From positions 57,164,001 through 57,228,000 of the forward strand of contig CM034546.1 in NCBI GenBank assembly GCA_020055645.1: a DNA stretch of 64,000 nucleotides, in the 5' to 3' direction. The notes beneath the pieces were generated by a model. It had not been told where the DNA came from. It made no database searches and was given only the letters and a program-made list of their open reading frames with translations. Every line of letters begins with the position of its first letter. Position 1 is the first letter of the stretch. The DNA comes from Tomocerus qinae. Its lineage: Eukaryota > Arthropoda > Collembola > Entomobryomorpha > Tomoceridae. The position numbers and the translations under genes were made by a program. Shown here in pieces: positions 1 to 11,596 of this stretch.

Positions 1-1277
1 TCTAGGATCAAAAATATGTCGTCAATAAAGCGTACATTAAATGCTACTTCAGGTTTGTTATGAAAGTTTGATTGTAGTTCCCTTGATACAGTTATATTAG
101 CAATGACTACACTAGCACTTGAACCCATTGGAATTCCTTTGTGTTGTTTATAATATAAATTATTGAATTCTACATAGCTATAATTTAAAGTCCAATTTAA
201 CAGTTTTTCCAATTGTTTAGTTGATAATGGTACATTATCATTTAACAAGTGCCTGTTTTCTTCATACGCTGCTAAACAGTGATGTTTACAAGTAATAATT
301 GGTAAATTAGGATACAAAGATTCTATATCTGCTGTTACAAGTACATACTTTCGGTTGGGGTTTAATTTAACTTGATTTAACCGTAAAATGAAATGTGTTG
401 TATCTATTATTACTTCTGGAAGTAGATTCATTACTGGTTGCAAAGTTATATCCACTAATTTGCTGTAATTTCTATTACCACATTTAACGTTACTACTTAT
501 TGGTCTAACAGGTGGGAACGTTTTAAAATCTTTGTGTACTTTTGGTAAACCATGAAACATAGCAGGTTCATAGTTTGTGTCTATTAAATCTTTAACTTTT
601 AATTCAGGTGGAAACTTGTAGCTTTTAATTTCATCAATCATTGATTCCATTTCATAAATAAAATGCGCTTTAGTTGAAGGCAGGTATACTTCTAAATTAT
701 TTAACTGTTTGAGGATTTCTTTATCATAATCAACCCTATCCATAATACAAATACCAGCGTTTTTATCCGCAGATTTTATAATAATATTTTTTTCCGATTG
801 AATGTTTTTAAATGACTCCAAAAATTCTTTAGAAATTAATTTATTTGTTGTAGTATTAGCCTTTATTCTTTTCATAAAGTTGTCACATGAATCTTTTGGT
901 TTATTAAAAATTAAGGGTTCTATAGAAGAGTGTACTTTGTTGTATCCAGTTTTACTTTTCTTAAAACTATGTACAAGCTTTTCAATATTATTTAATGAAC
1001 ATTTTGGTTTATTAAAAAAGTATACAAACCAAGCTATCTTTCTCATTCCTTCATTAAAACTCATAATCAAATTCTTAGGATTAGGCGAAAGAGTAAAACT
1101 GAATTTCATTCCTAAATATAACAACGTTTTTATCTCAAATGGTAGTGGAATTTTATCTCTGGTTAAATTGTGTACTGAATTTTGATTTTGCTTACTAATT
1201 ACATCATTGTAAAGTTTATAATATAAATTAATCCTTTTCCTATTAGGATATTGTCTTAATTTAAAAACCTTACACAT
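1..1277 (-). CDS. PLE reverse transcriptase ORF2, unit A (3' end outside window)
   Basis: It starts at ATG 1277. The sequence matches unit C over this stretch, including the four-T run at the position where unit B is shifted, so the frame appears uninterrupted to the window edge. It covers the DKG-type motif, RT motif A and motif B; the window ends just past motif C. Confidence 0.75.
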   Translation of the reverse strand, partial: MCKVFKLRQYPNRKRINLYYKLYNDVISKQNQNSVHNLTRDKIPLPFEIKTLLYLGMKFSFTLSPNPKNLIMSFNEGMRKIAWFVYFFNKPKCSLNNIEKLVHSFKKSKTGYNKVHSSIEPLIFNKPKDSCDNFMKRIKANTTTNKLISKEFLESFKNIQSEKNIIIKSADKNAGICIMDRVDYDKEILKQLNNLEVYLPSTKAHFIYEMESMIDEIKSYKFPPELKVKDLIDTNYEPAMFHGLPKVHKDFKTFPPVRPISSNVKCGNRNYSKLVDITLQPVMNLLPEVIIDTTHFILRLNQVKLNPNRKYVLVTADIESLYPNLPIITCKHHCLAAYEENRHLLNDNVPLSTKQLEKLLNWTLNYSYVEFNNLYYKQHKGIPMGSSASVVIANITVSRELQSNFHNKPEVAFNVRFIDDIFLIL

Positions 1278-1376
1278 GTTAATAAATTTACGACATTTTT
1301 TCTTCTTCTTAGAGTTAGTGGTGATAATTATACTTAAATCTATATCGTTACAACTGTCTTCTCTAATGGCAATTTC

Positions 1377-2817
1377 CTAATTATTTTCATTATCCTTAGT
1401 CGTGGGAGTATTGATAATTTTATTGTTATCATTAGTGATTAATTGTTTGTCTCTTAGATCATTATTACAATTTCTTTTATGGTCAACTCTGCTATGTCCC
1501 CTGAATCTATTATTAAAATTCCTACCTGGGAAATTTTTACCTACATTGCCGTTGGTATTTCTAGAAAAGTGGATTTGTTTTGGTTTAAAGTTTCTGTTGA
1601 ATTTTCTAAAATTACGTTTCTGGTTGTAATTATAATTTCCTCCATCCTGTCTATTAATTTCAGCGTATCTTGGACCTCCTTCTGAATTAACATTATCTTT
1701 TGTGAATAAATTAACATTATCTGCTTTGTCTTTTGCTTTAGACAAAAATAGCTCATATTCTTTTTTGGTTTGTTCTCCTTCTAGAATTTCCAGTCCGTTT
1801 TGAATCCTATCAGTTATTTTTACTGCAAACCGATTAAAATTAAAATCTGGTACCTTGTGATTGGGATCTTTTCTCCAAAACGGCAAAATGTTTCTAACTC
1901 GACCTTCTTTTGTTTTCCAATCAATATTTTTTTCTTTAAAATTATTACCAAATTCCATCTTTGCTTTAAAATACCCAATAGCAAACAAATGACAATACAT
2001 GTTCTCTCTATCTCTGTCTTGTAAGTCATTTGTGTGGGCAGAAATGTAATTCAGAATTTCATTATTGATTTTTAGTAGTAAAAATTCTTTTTGAAATCGA
2101 TTGCCTCTAATAGCTGATTTTTGGACTTGTAACACTAAAGCCTTTTTTAATTCACAAAATTCATTATGGGTAGTTAAAGGTAGTAAATTAAATTGAGGTA
2201 TACGAAAATTATAAGTTGGGTTCACAAGTGTAACTGAGTTGTTTGTGGCATTTCTAACATTCTTTTGAAAATATTCAATTTGGAAGTATGACATAAAATT
2301 TGAAATGATAGGTTTAAAAATACTATCGGCTATTAATAGCTCCGGTATATTAGATAACATTTCATTCATGTCTTTTTCGTCTAATAAAACAGGCGGAAAT
2401 TGAGGATATTTAAGCAGCATTTCTACGTATTGTTTCACTAGCTCATCTGTGTCATAATATTCAATAATGTAATCATGTATACAACAAATGTTTTGCGGAT
2501 CAATCTTACGTAACTTTTCCATAATAGATTTATGATCCATTTTCTGTTTCTTTTGAACAGCTTCTTCTTCCGGAGATCCCAAATGCCTTTTTTCCTTTTG
2601 GAGTAGAAGTGAAAGTAGGTTGGCCGTTGCAGATTGGAATTTGTTTTTGATTATTTGGCATCATTGTCTCATTGAGCAGTGAAGGTGAAGGGGGTGTTTT
2701 ATTAACTGGACTCTGTGTTTCCATTAACATTGACATTGACCGGCCAGACATCATTTGTGAGTTCGGTGAGTAGTGAAATCCATGTGATGAATTTTTTGGT
2801 GAAGGATTCTTAAACAT
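1377..2817 (-). pseudogene. PLE ORF1, unit A (one homopolymer frameshift)
   Basis: It is split into an N-terminal frame (2817-2530) and a 401-codon frame (2582-1377) by a T6 run near 2588 where units B and D have T5. Everything after that point, including the basic C-terminus, is intact. The TAG at 1379-1377 is in frame with ORF2. Confidence 0.8.
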
Positions 2818-3407
2818 TTTTCAGAGATTCCGTTGAATGCAAAAGGTCGATTTAAGACAGCAGTTTTTTGTAACGAACTTGGATGTTTTGATATGCAATA
2901 AATTTATCACAAGTTAATCGGCCCAAATCCAAAAAATGATTAAAAAATTTCTTCAATTCAAAATCCAGTTTGGTAATAGGACAACATGTTTCGATTTAAT
3001 CTTTGTCAAGTCCAACTGGAATACATTACATAAAAATACATTGTTCGTTTTAATTTTATGTTCAGTAATGTAATACTATACAAGGAATCACTTTGAAGTC
3101 TTTGACATTAAAATAATAATTATATTATATAGTAATTAACTTTTACAGATAATATTGTAAGTTTGTATAAAATAATATAAAATAAATATAAAATAATATA
3201 AAATAAAATAATTGCCATTAGAGGAGACTTACCCAAATAACAGTGTTATGTATCTAAATTAGTACACTGTACATTGTGTTAAATTGTGTTAAATTTATAA
3301 ATATAATTACAATTAATGAGATTAATCATTCGCTCATTGTCAGCTGAAAGAGCGCGGTTCTCATGTTACTCTATTTTTGAACATTGGCGCAAATTCATTT
3401 TCCCCAT

Positions 3408-5373
3408 TTATTTTAGGAGATATTGATTTAGTGAATTAGTCTTACAAAAGGCCAGAGAGATACTTAGGTTGTCTAAAATCTGTAGAAATCTATTGTCTAT
3501 ACATTGTTTCATCGCCTCAATTAATTGTTCATTAAAGATTTTCCCCAAATTGTTAATATTTTTGTAGAATGGTAAAACTAGAAAGATTTTGTTACCCGTG
3601 TTAATTGCATTATTAAATACCTCAGAAATACTAACATTATATTGGTTTAAAACCTCTGGTGTATGTAAATACAAATTAGTAATAAGCATTTTTTTCTTAG
3701 GCCTTAAGATTTCGTATCTTGTTATTTTACTTAGCTTATCAATGCTATTTTCTATTAAACTATTTGGATAGCCTCTTGGTATGAATTTCTCAAGTTCATT
3801 TTTGATTTCAATTTTTGCAGCGTCTTCATTTGATGTACATCTTATAATTCTGATACCAGCAGAGAATGGTAGGGATTGTTTTACATGAAAAGGGTGATTA
3901 GAAAGGTAGTGTAAGTATTGGTGCTTGCTCATAGGTTTTCTGAAAATGCTTGTACTTAGTTCATTATTATCATTTATATTTACAGTTAAATCTAGAAAAT
4001 TCACAGTTTTGTCATTAACATTATAGGTAAAGGTTAAGAAATTATGTTTTAACATAGTATTAATGTAATTATTAACATCAATAATTTCTGTAACATCTAG
4101 GATCAAAAATATGTCGTCAATAAAGCGTACATTAAATGCTACTTCAGGTTTGTTATGAAAGTTTGATTGTAGTTCCCTTGATACAGTTATATTAGCAATG
4201 ACTACACTAGCACTTGAACCCATTGGAATTCCTTTGTGTTGTTTATAATATAAATTATTGAATTCTACATAGCTATAATTTAAAGTCCAATTTAACAGTT
4301 TTTCCAATTGTTTAGTTGATAATGGTACATTATCATTTAACAAGTGCCTGTTTTCTTCATACGCTGCTAAACAGTGATGTTTACAAGTAATAATTGGTAA
4401 ATTAGGATACAAAGATTCTATATCTGCTGTTACAAGTACATACTTTCGGTTGGGGTTTAATTTAACTTGATTTAACCGTAAAATGAAATGTGTTGTATCT
4501 ATTATTACTTCTGGAAGTAGATTCATTACTGGTTGCAAAGTTATATCCACTAATTTGCTGTAATTTCTATTACCACATTTAACGTTACTACTTATTGGTC
4601 TAACAGGTGGGAACGTTTTAAAATCTTTGTGTACTTTTGGTAAACCATGAAACATAGCAGGTTCATAGTTTGTGTCTATTAAATCTTTAACTTTTTAATT
4701 CAGGTGGAAACTTGTAGCTTTTAATTTCATCAATCATTGATTCCATTTCATAAATAAAATGCGCTTTAGTTGAAGGCAGGTATACTTCTAAATTATTTAA
4801 CTGTTTGAGGATTTCTTTATCATAATCAACCCTATCCATAATACAAATACCAGCGTTTTTATCCGCAGATTTTATAATAATATTTTTTTCCGATTGAATG
4901 TTTTTAAATGACTCCAAAAATTCTTTAGAAATTAATTTATTTGTTGTAGTATTAGCCTTTATTCTTTTCATAAAGTTGTCACATGAATCTTTTGGTTTAT
5001 TAAAAATTAAGGGTTCTATAGAAGAGTGTACTTTGTTGTATCCAGTTTTACTTTTCTTAAAACTATGTACAAGCTTTTCAATATTATTTAATGAACATTT
5101 TGGTTTATTAAAAAAGTATACAAACCAAGCTATCTTTCTCATTCCTTCATTAAAACTCATAATCAAATTCTTAGGATTAGGCGAAAGAGTAAAACTGAAT
5201 TTCATTCCTAAATATAACAACGTTTTTATCTCAAATGGTAGTGGAATTTTATCTCTGGTTAAATTGTGTACTGAATTTTGATTTTGCTTACTAATTACAT
5301 CATTGTAAAGTTTATAATATAAATTAATCCTTTTCCTATTAGGATATTGTCTTAATTTAAAAACCTTACACAT
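3408..5373 (-). pseudogene. PLE reverse transcriptase ORF2, unit B (one frameshift)
   Basis: The N-terminal 228 codons run from 5373 to 4687. An extra T at about 4692 then shifts the frame, and the RT palm, thumb and C-terminal extension continue from 4655 to the stop at 3408 (415 codons from an internal Met). This copy shows that the RT domain and the C-terminal linker form one continuous frame when the run near 3690 is T7. Read together, the full ORF2 is about 655 codons, shorter than endonuclease-bearing PLE proteins. Confidence 0.85.
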
Positions 5374-7537
5374 GTTAATAAATTTACGACATTTTTTCTT
5401 CTTCTTAGAGTTAGTGGTGATAATTATACTTAAATCTATATCGTTACAACTGTCTTCTCTAATGGCAATTTCCTAATTATTTTCATTATCCTTAGTCGTG
5501 GGAGTATTGATAATTTTATTGTTATCATTAGTGATTAATTGTTTGTCTCTTAGATCATTATTACAATTTCTTTTATGGTCAACTCTGCTATGTCCCTGAA
5601 TCTATTATTAAAATTCCTACCTGGGAAATTTTTTACCTACATTGCCGTTGGTATTTCTAGAAAAGTGGATTTGTTTTGGTTTAAAGTTTCTGTTGAATTT
5701 TCTAAAATTACGTTTCTGGTTGTAATTATAATTTCCTCCATCCTGTCTATTAATTTCAGCGTATCTTGGACCTCCTTCTGAATTAACATTATCTTTTGTG
5801 AATAAATTAACATTATCTGCTTTGTCTTTTGCTTTAGACAAAAATAGCTCATATTCTTTTTGGTTTGTTCTCCTTCTAGAATTTCCAGTCCGTTTTGAAT
5901 CCTATCAGTTATTTTTACTGCAAACCGATTAAAATTAAAATCTGGTACCTTGTGATTGGGATCTTTTCTCCAAAACGGCAAAATGTTTCTAACTCGACCT
6001 TCTTTTGTTTTCCAATCAATATTTTTTTCTTTAAAATTATTACCAAATTCCATCTTTGCTTTAAAATACCCAATAGCAAACAAATGACAATACATGTTCT
6101 CTCTATCTCTGTCTTGTAAGTCATTTGTGTGGGCAGAAATGTAATTCAGAATTTCATTATTGATTTTTAGTAGTAAAAATTCTTTTTGAAATCGATTGCC
6201 TCTAATAGCTGATTTTTGGACTTGTAACACTAAAGCCTTTTTTAATTCACAAAATTCATTATGGGTAGTTAAAGGTAGTAAATTAAATTGAGGTATACGA
6301 AAATTATAAGTTGGGTTCACAAGTGTAACTGAGTTGTTTGTGGCATTTCTAACATTCTTTTGAAAATATTCAATTTGGAAGTATGACATAAAATTTGAAA
6401 TGATAGGTTTAAAAATACTATCGGCTATTAATAGCTCCGGTATATTAGATAACATTTCATTCATGTCTTTTTCGTCTAATAAAACAGGCGGAAATTGAGG
6501 ATATTTAAGCAGCATTTCTACGTATTGTTTCACTAGCTCATCTGTGTCATAATATTCAATAATGTAATCATGTATACAACAAATGTTTTGCGGATCAATC
6601 TTACGTAACTTTTCCATAATAGATTTATGATCCATTTTCTGTTTCTTTTGAACAGCTTCTTCTTCCGGAGATCCCAAATGCCTTTTTCCTTTTGGAGTAG
6701 AAGTGAAAGTAGGTTGGCCGTTGCAGATTGGAATTTGTTTTTGATTATTTGGCATCATTGTCTCATTGAGCAGTGAAGGTGAAGGGGGTGTTTTATTAAC
6801 TGGACTCTGTGTTTCCATTAACATTGACATTGACCGGCCAGACATCATTTGTGAGTTCGGTGAGTAGTGAAATCCATGTGATGAATTTTTTGGTGAAGGA
6901 TTCTTAAACATTTTTCAGAGATTCCGTTGAATGCAAAAGGTCGATTTAAGACAGCAGTTTTTTGTAACGAACTTGGATGTTTTGATATGCAATAAATTTA
7001 TCACAAGTTAATCGGCCCAAATCCAAAAAATGATTAAAAAATTTCTTCAATTCAAAATCCAGTTTGGTAATAGGACAACATGTTTCGATTTAATCTTTGT
7101 CAAGTCCAACTGGAATACATTACATAAAAATACATTGTTCGTTTTAATTTTATGTTCAGTAATGTAATACTATACAAGGAATCACTTTGAAGTCTTTGAC
7201 ATTAAAATAATAATTATATTATATAGTAATTAACTTTTACAGATAATATTGTAAGTTTGTATAAAATAATATAAAATAAATATAAAATAATATAAAATAA
7301 AATAATTGCCATTAGAGGAGACTTACCCAAATAACAGTGTTATGTATCTAAATTAGTACACTGTACATTGTGTTAAATTGTGTTAAATTTATAAATATAA
7401 TTACAATTAATGAGATTAATCATTCGCTCATTGTCAGCTGAAAGAGCGCGGTTCTCATGTTACTCTATTTTTGAACATTGGCGCAAATTCATTTTCCCCA
7501 TTTATTTTAGGAGATATTGATTTAGTGAATTAGTCTT
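3444..7537 (-). mobile_element. PLE unit B (complete)
   Basis: A 4094-bp unit. It is the only unit whose ORF2 C-terminal region reads through the T-run that shifts the frame in units C and D, but it has its own single-base indels: an extra T at the run near 4692, a missing T near 5858, and a C loss plus a T gain near 5595-5632. Confidence 0.9.
5473..6911 (-). pseudogene. PLE ORF1, unit B (homopolymer frameshifts near the C-terminus)
   Basis: The frame runs from ATG at 6911 through the N-terminal and central parts, matching unit D, then shifts at the shortened T-run near 5858. The basic C-terminal region continues in another frame (5841-5617), with further one-base changes near 5595-5632 before the TAG at 5475-5473. 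The N-terminal T-run near 6685 is the open T5 form. Confidence 0.8.
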
Positions 7538-9465
7538 ACAAAAGGCCAGAGAGATACTTAGGTTGTCTAAAATCTGTAGAAATCTATTGTCTATACATTG
7601 TTTCATCGCCTCAATTAATTGTTCATTAAAGATTTTCCCCAAATTGTTAATATTTTTGTAGAATGGTAAAACTAGAAAGATTTTGTTACCCGTGTTAATT
7701 GCATTATTAAATACCTCAGAAATACTAACATTATATTGGTTTAAAACCTCTGGTGTATGTAAATACAAATTAGTAATAAGCATTTTTTCTTAGGCCTTAA
7801 GATTTCGTATCTTGTTATTTTACTTAGCTTATCAATGCTATTTTCTATTAAACTATTTGGATAGCCTCTTGGTATGAATTTCTCAAGTTCATTTTTGATT
7901 TCAATTTTTGCAGCGTCTTCATTTGATGTACATCTTATAATTCTGATACCAGCAGAGAATGGTAGGGATTGTTTTACATGAAAAGGGTGATTAGAAAGGT
8001 AGTGTAAGTATTGGTGCTTGCTCATAGGTTTTCTGAAAATGCTTGTACTTAGTTCATTATTATCATTTATATTTACAGTTAAATCTAGAAAATTCACAGT
8101 TTTGTCATTAACATTATAGGTAAAGGTTAAGAAATTATGTTTTAACATAGTATTAATGTAATTATTAACATCAATAATTTCTGTAACATCTAGGATCAAA
8201 AATATGTCGTCAATAAAGCGTACATTAAATGCTACTTCAGGTTTGTTATGAAAGTTTGATTGTAGTTCCCTTGATACAGTTATATTAGCAATGACTACAC
8301 TAGCACTTGAACCCATTGGAATTCCTTTGTGTTGTTTATAATATAAATTATTGAATTCTACATAGCTATAATTTAAAGTCCAATTTAACAGTTTTTCCAA
8401 TTGTTTAGTTGATAATGGTACATTATCATTTAACAAGTGCCTGTTTTCTTCATACGCTGCTAAACAGTGATGTTTACAAGTAATAATTGGTAAATTAGGA
8501 TACAAAGATTCTATATCTGCTGTTACAAGTACATACTTTCGGTTGGGGTTTAATTTAACTTGATTTAACCGTAAAATGAAATGTGTTGTATCTATTATTA
8601 CTTCTGGAAGTAGATTCATTACTGGTTGCAAAGTTATATCCACTAATTTGCTGTAATTTCTATTACCACATTTAACGTTACTACTTATTGGTCTAACAGG
8701 TGGGAACGTTTTAAAATCTTTGTGTACTTTTGGTAAACCATGAAACATAGCAGGTTCATAGTTTGTGTCTATTAAATCTTTAACTTTTAATTCAGGTGGA
8801 AACTTGTAGCTTTTAATTTCATCAATCATTGATTCCATTTCATAAATAAAATGCGCTTTAGTTGAAGGCAGGTATACTTCTAAATTATTTAACTGTTTGA
8901 GGATTTCTTTATCATAATCAACCCTATCCATAATACAAATACCAGCGTTTTTATCCGCAGATTTTATAATAATATTTTTTTCCGATTGAATGTTTTTAAA
9001 TGACTCCAAAAATTCTTTAGAAATTAATTTATTTGTTGTAGTATTAGCCTTTATTCTTTTCATAAAGTTGTCACATGAATCTTTTGGTTTATTAAAAATT
9101 AAGGGTTCTATAGAAGAGTGTACTTTGTTGTATCCAGTTTTACTTTTCTTAAAACTATGTACAAGCTTTTCAATATTATTTAATGAACATTTTGGTTTAT
9201 TAAAAAAGTATACAAACCAAGCTATCTTTCTCATTCCTTCATTAAAACTCATAATCAAATTCTTAGGATTAGGCGAAAGAGTAAAACTGAATTTCATTCC
9301 TAAATATAACAACGTTTTTATCTCAAATGGTAGTGGAATTTTATCTCTGGTTAAATTGTGTACTGAATTTTGATTTTGCTTACTAATTACATCATTGTAA
9401 AGTTTATAATATAAATTAATCCTTTTCCTATTAGGATATTGTCTTAATTTAAAAACCTTACACAT
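7502..9465 (-). pseudogene. PLE reverse transcriptase ORF2, unit C (one frameshift)
   Basis: The same protein as in unit D: open from ATG at 9465 to 7741 (574 codons), with the catalytic motifs DIESLYPN, GIPMGSSAS and FIDD intact. The frame then shifts at the T6 run near 7784 and continues as a 93-codon frame to the stop at 7502. The reading frame also extends upstream of the ATG, without a stop, for 33 codons to the ORF1 TAG at 9567-9565. Confidence 0.85.
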
Positions 9466-9567
9466 GTTAATAAATTTACGACATTTTTTCTTCTTCTTAG
9501 AGTTAGTGGTGATAATTATACTTAAATCTATATCGTTACAACTGTCTTCTCTAATGGCAATTTCCTA
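9463..9567 (-). promoter_or_regulatory. In-frame TAG junction between ORF1 and ORF2 (candidate stop-codon readthrough)
   Basis: On the minus strand ORF1 ends AAT AAT TAG GAA ATT. From this TAG to the ORF2 ATG is exactly 102 nt, with 33 sense codons and no stop, including a run of five Lys codons. The spacing is the same in units A (1379 to 1277), B (5475 to 5373) and C (9567 to 9465); unit D is one A shorter (13661 to 13560). Readthrough of the amber codon would give an ORF1-ORF2 fusion, as gammaretroviruses do for gag-pol. The shared frame is observed; use of readthrough is inference, and reinitiation at the ATG is the alternative. Confidence 0.45.
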
Positions 9568-11006
9568 ATTATTTTCATTATCCTTAGTCGTGGGAGTATT
9601 GATAATTTTATTGTTATCATTAGTGATTAATTGTTTGTCTCTTAGATCATTATTACAATTTCTTTTATGGTCAACTCTGCTATGTCCCCTGAATCTATTA
9701 TTAAAATTCCTACCTGGGAAATTTTTACCTACATTGCCGTTGGTATTTCTAGAAAAGTGGATTTGTTTTGGTTTAAAGTTTCTGTTGAATTTTCTAAAAT
9801 TACGTTTCTGGTTGTAATTATAATTTCCTCCATCCTGTCTATTAATTTCAGCGTATCTTGGACCTCCTTCTGAATTAACATTATCTTTTGTGAATAAATT
9901 AACATTATCTGCTTTGTCTTTTGCTTTAGACAAAAATAGCTCATATTCTTTTTTGGTTTGTTCTCCTTCTAGAATTTCCAGTCCGTTTTGAATCCTATCA
10001 GTTATTTTTACTGCAAACCGATTAAAATTAAAATCTGGTACCTTGTGATTGGGATCTTTTCTCCAAAACGGCAAAATGTTTCTAACTCGACCTTCTTTTG
10101 TTTTCCAATCAATATTTTTTTCTTTAAAATTATTACCAAATTCCATCTTTGCTTTAAAATACCCAATAGCAAACAAATGACAATACATGTTCTCTCTATC
10201 TCTGTCTTGTAAGTCATTTGTGTGGGCAGAAATGTAATTCAGAATTTCGTTATTGATTTTTAGTAGTAAAAATTCTTTTTGAAATCGATTGCCTCTAATA
10301 GCTGATTTTTGGACTTGTAACACTAAAGCCTTTTTTAATTCACAAAATTCATTATGGGTAGTTAAAGGTAGTAAATTAAATTGAGGTATACGAAAATTAT
10401 AAGTTGGGTTCACAAGTGTAACTGAGTTGTTTGTGGCATTTCTAACATTCTTTTGAAAATATTCAATTTGGAAGTATGACATAAAATTTGAAATGATAGG
10501 TTTAAAAAATACTATCGGCTATTAATAGCTCCGGTATATTAGATAACATTTCATTCATGTCTTTTTCGTCTAATAAAACAGGCGGAAATTGAGGATATTT
10601 AAGCAGCATTTCTACGTATTGTTTCACTAGCTCATCTGTGTCATAATATTCAATAATGTAATCATGTATACAACAAATGTTTTGCGGATCAATCTTACGT
10701 AACTTTTCCATAATAGATTTATGATCCATTTTCTGTTTCTTTTGAACAGCTTCTTCTTCCGGAGATCCCAAATGCCTTTTTTCCTTTTGGAGTAGAAGTG
10801 AAAGTAGGTTGGCCGTTGCAGATTGGAATTTGTTTTTGATTATTTGGCATCATTGTCTCATTGAGCAGTGAAGGTGAAGGGGGTGTTTTATTAACTGGAC
10901 TCTGTGTTTCCATTAACATTGACATTGACCGGCCAGACATCATTTGTGAGTTCGGTGAGTAGTGAAATCCATGTGATGAATTTTTTGGTGAAGGATTCTT
11001 AAACAT
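9565..11006 (-). pseudogene. PLE ORF1, unit C (two homopolymer frameshifts)
   Basis: The sequence matches the 479-residue ORF1 of unit D but is split into three frames: 11006-10719, 10771-10502 and 10482-9565. The breaks are a T6 run (T5 in units B and D) near 10780 and an extra A in the run near 10502-10508. Both are single-base changes in mononucleotide runs, so sequencing error is a real alternative to genuine decay. Confidence 0.8.
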
Positions 11007-11596
11007 TTTTCAGAGATTCCGTTGAATGCAAAAGGTCGATTTAAGACAGCAGTTTTTTGTAACGAACTTGGATGTTTTGATATGCAATAAATTTATCACA
11101 AGTTAATCGGCCCAAATCCAAAAAATGATTAAAAAATTTCTTCAATTCAAAATCCAGTTTGGTAATAGGACAACATGTTTCGATTTAATCTTTGTCAAGT
11201 CCAACTGGAATACATTACATAAAAATACATTGTTCGTTTTAATTTTATGTTCAGTAATGTAATACTATACAAGGAATCACTTTGAAGTCTTTGACATTAA
11301 AATAATAATTATATTATATAGTAATTAACTTTTACAGATAATATTGTAAGTTTGTATAAAATAATATAAAATAAATATAAAATAATATAAAATAAAATAA
11401 TTGCCATTAGAGGAGACTTACCCAAATAACAGTGTTATGTATCTAAATTAGTACACTGTACATTGTGTTAAATTGTGTTAAATTTATAAATATAATTACA
11501 ATTAATGAGATTAATCATTCGCTCATTGTCAGCTGAAAGAGCGCGGTTCTCATGTTACTCTATTTTTGAACATTGGCGCAAATTCATTTTCCCCAT

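Larger units (their letters stand above)
1..3443 (-). mobile_element. PLE unit A (cut by the window edge)
   Basis: The 5' region, ORF1 and the first part of ORF2 are present; the rest lies to the left of the window. Sequence and spacing match the other units, so the array continues beyond position 1 by at least the rest of this unit. Confidence 0.9.

Noticed and set aside
4898..5281. 127-codon plus-strand frame present in each PLE unit (also at 802, 8990 and 13085)
   Set aside because: Antisense shadow of ORF2; identical in each unit only because the units are identical.
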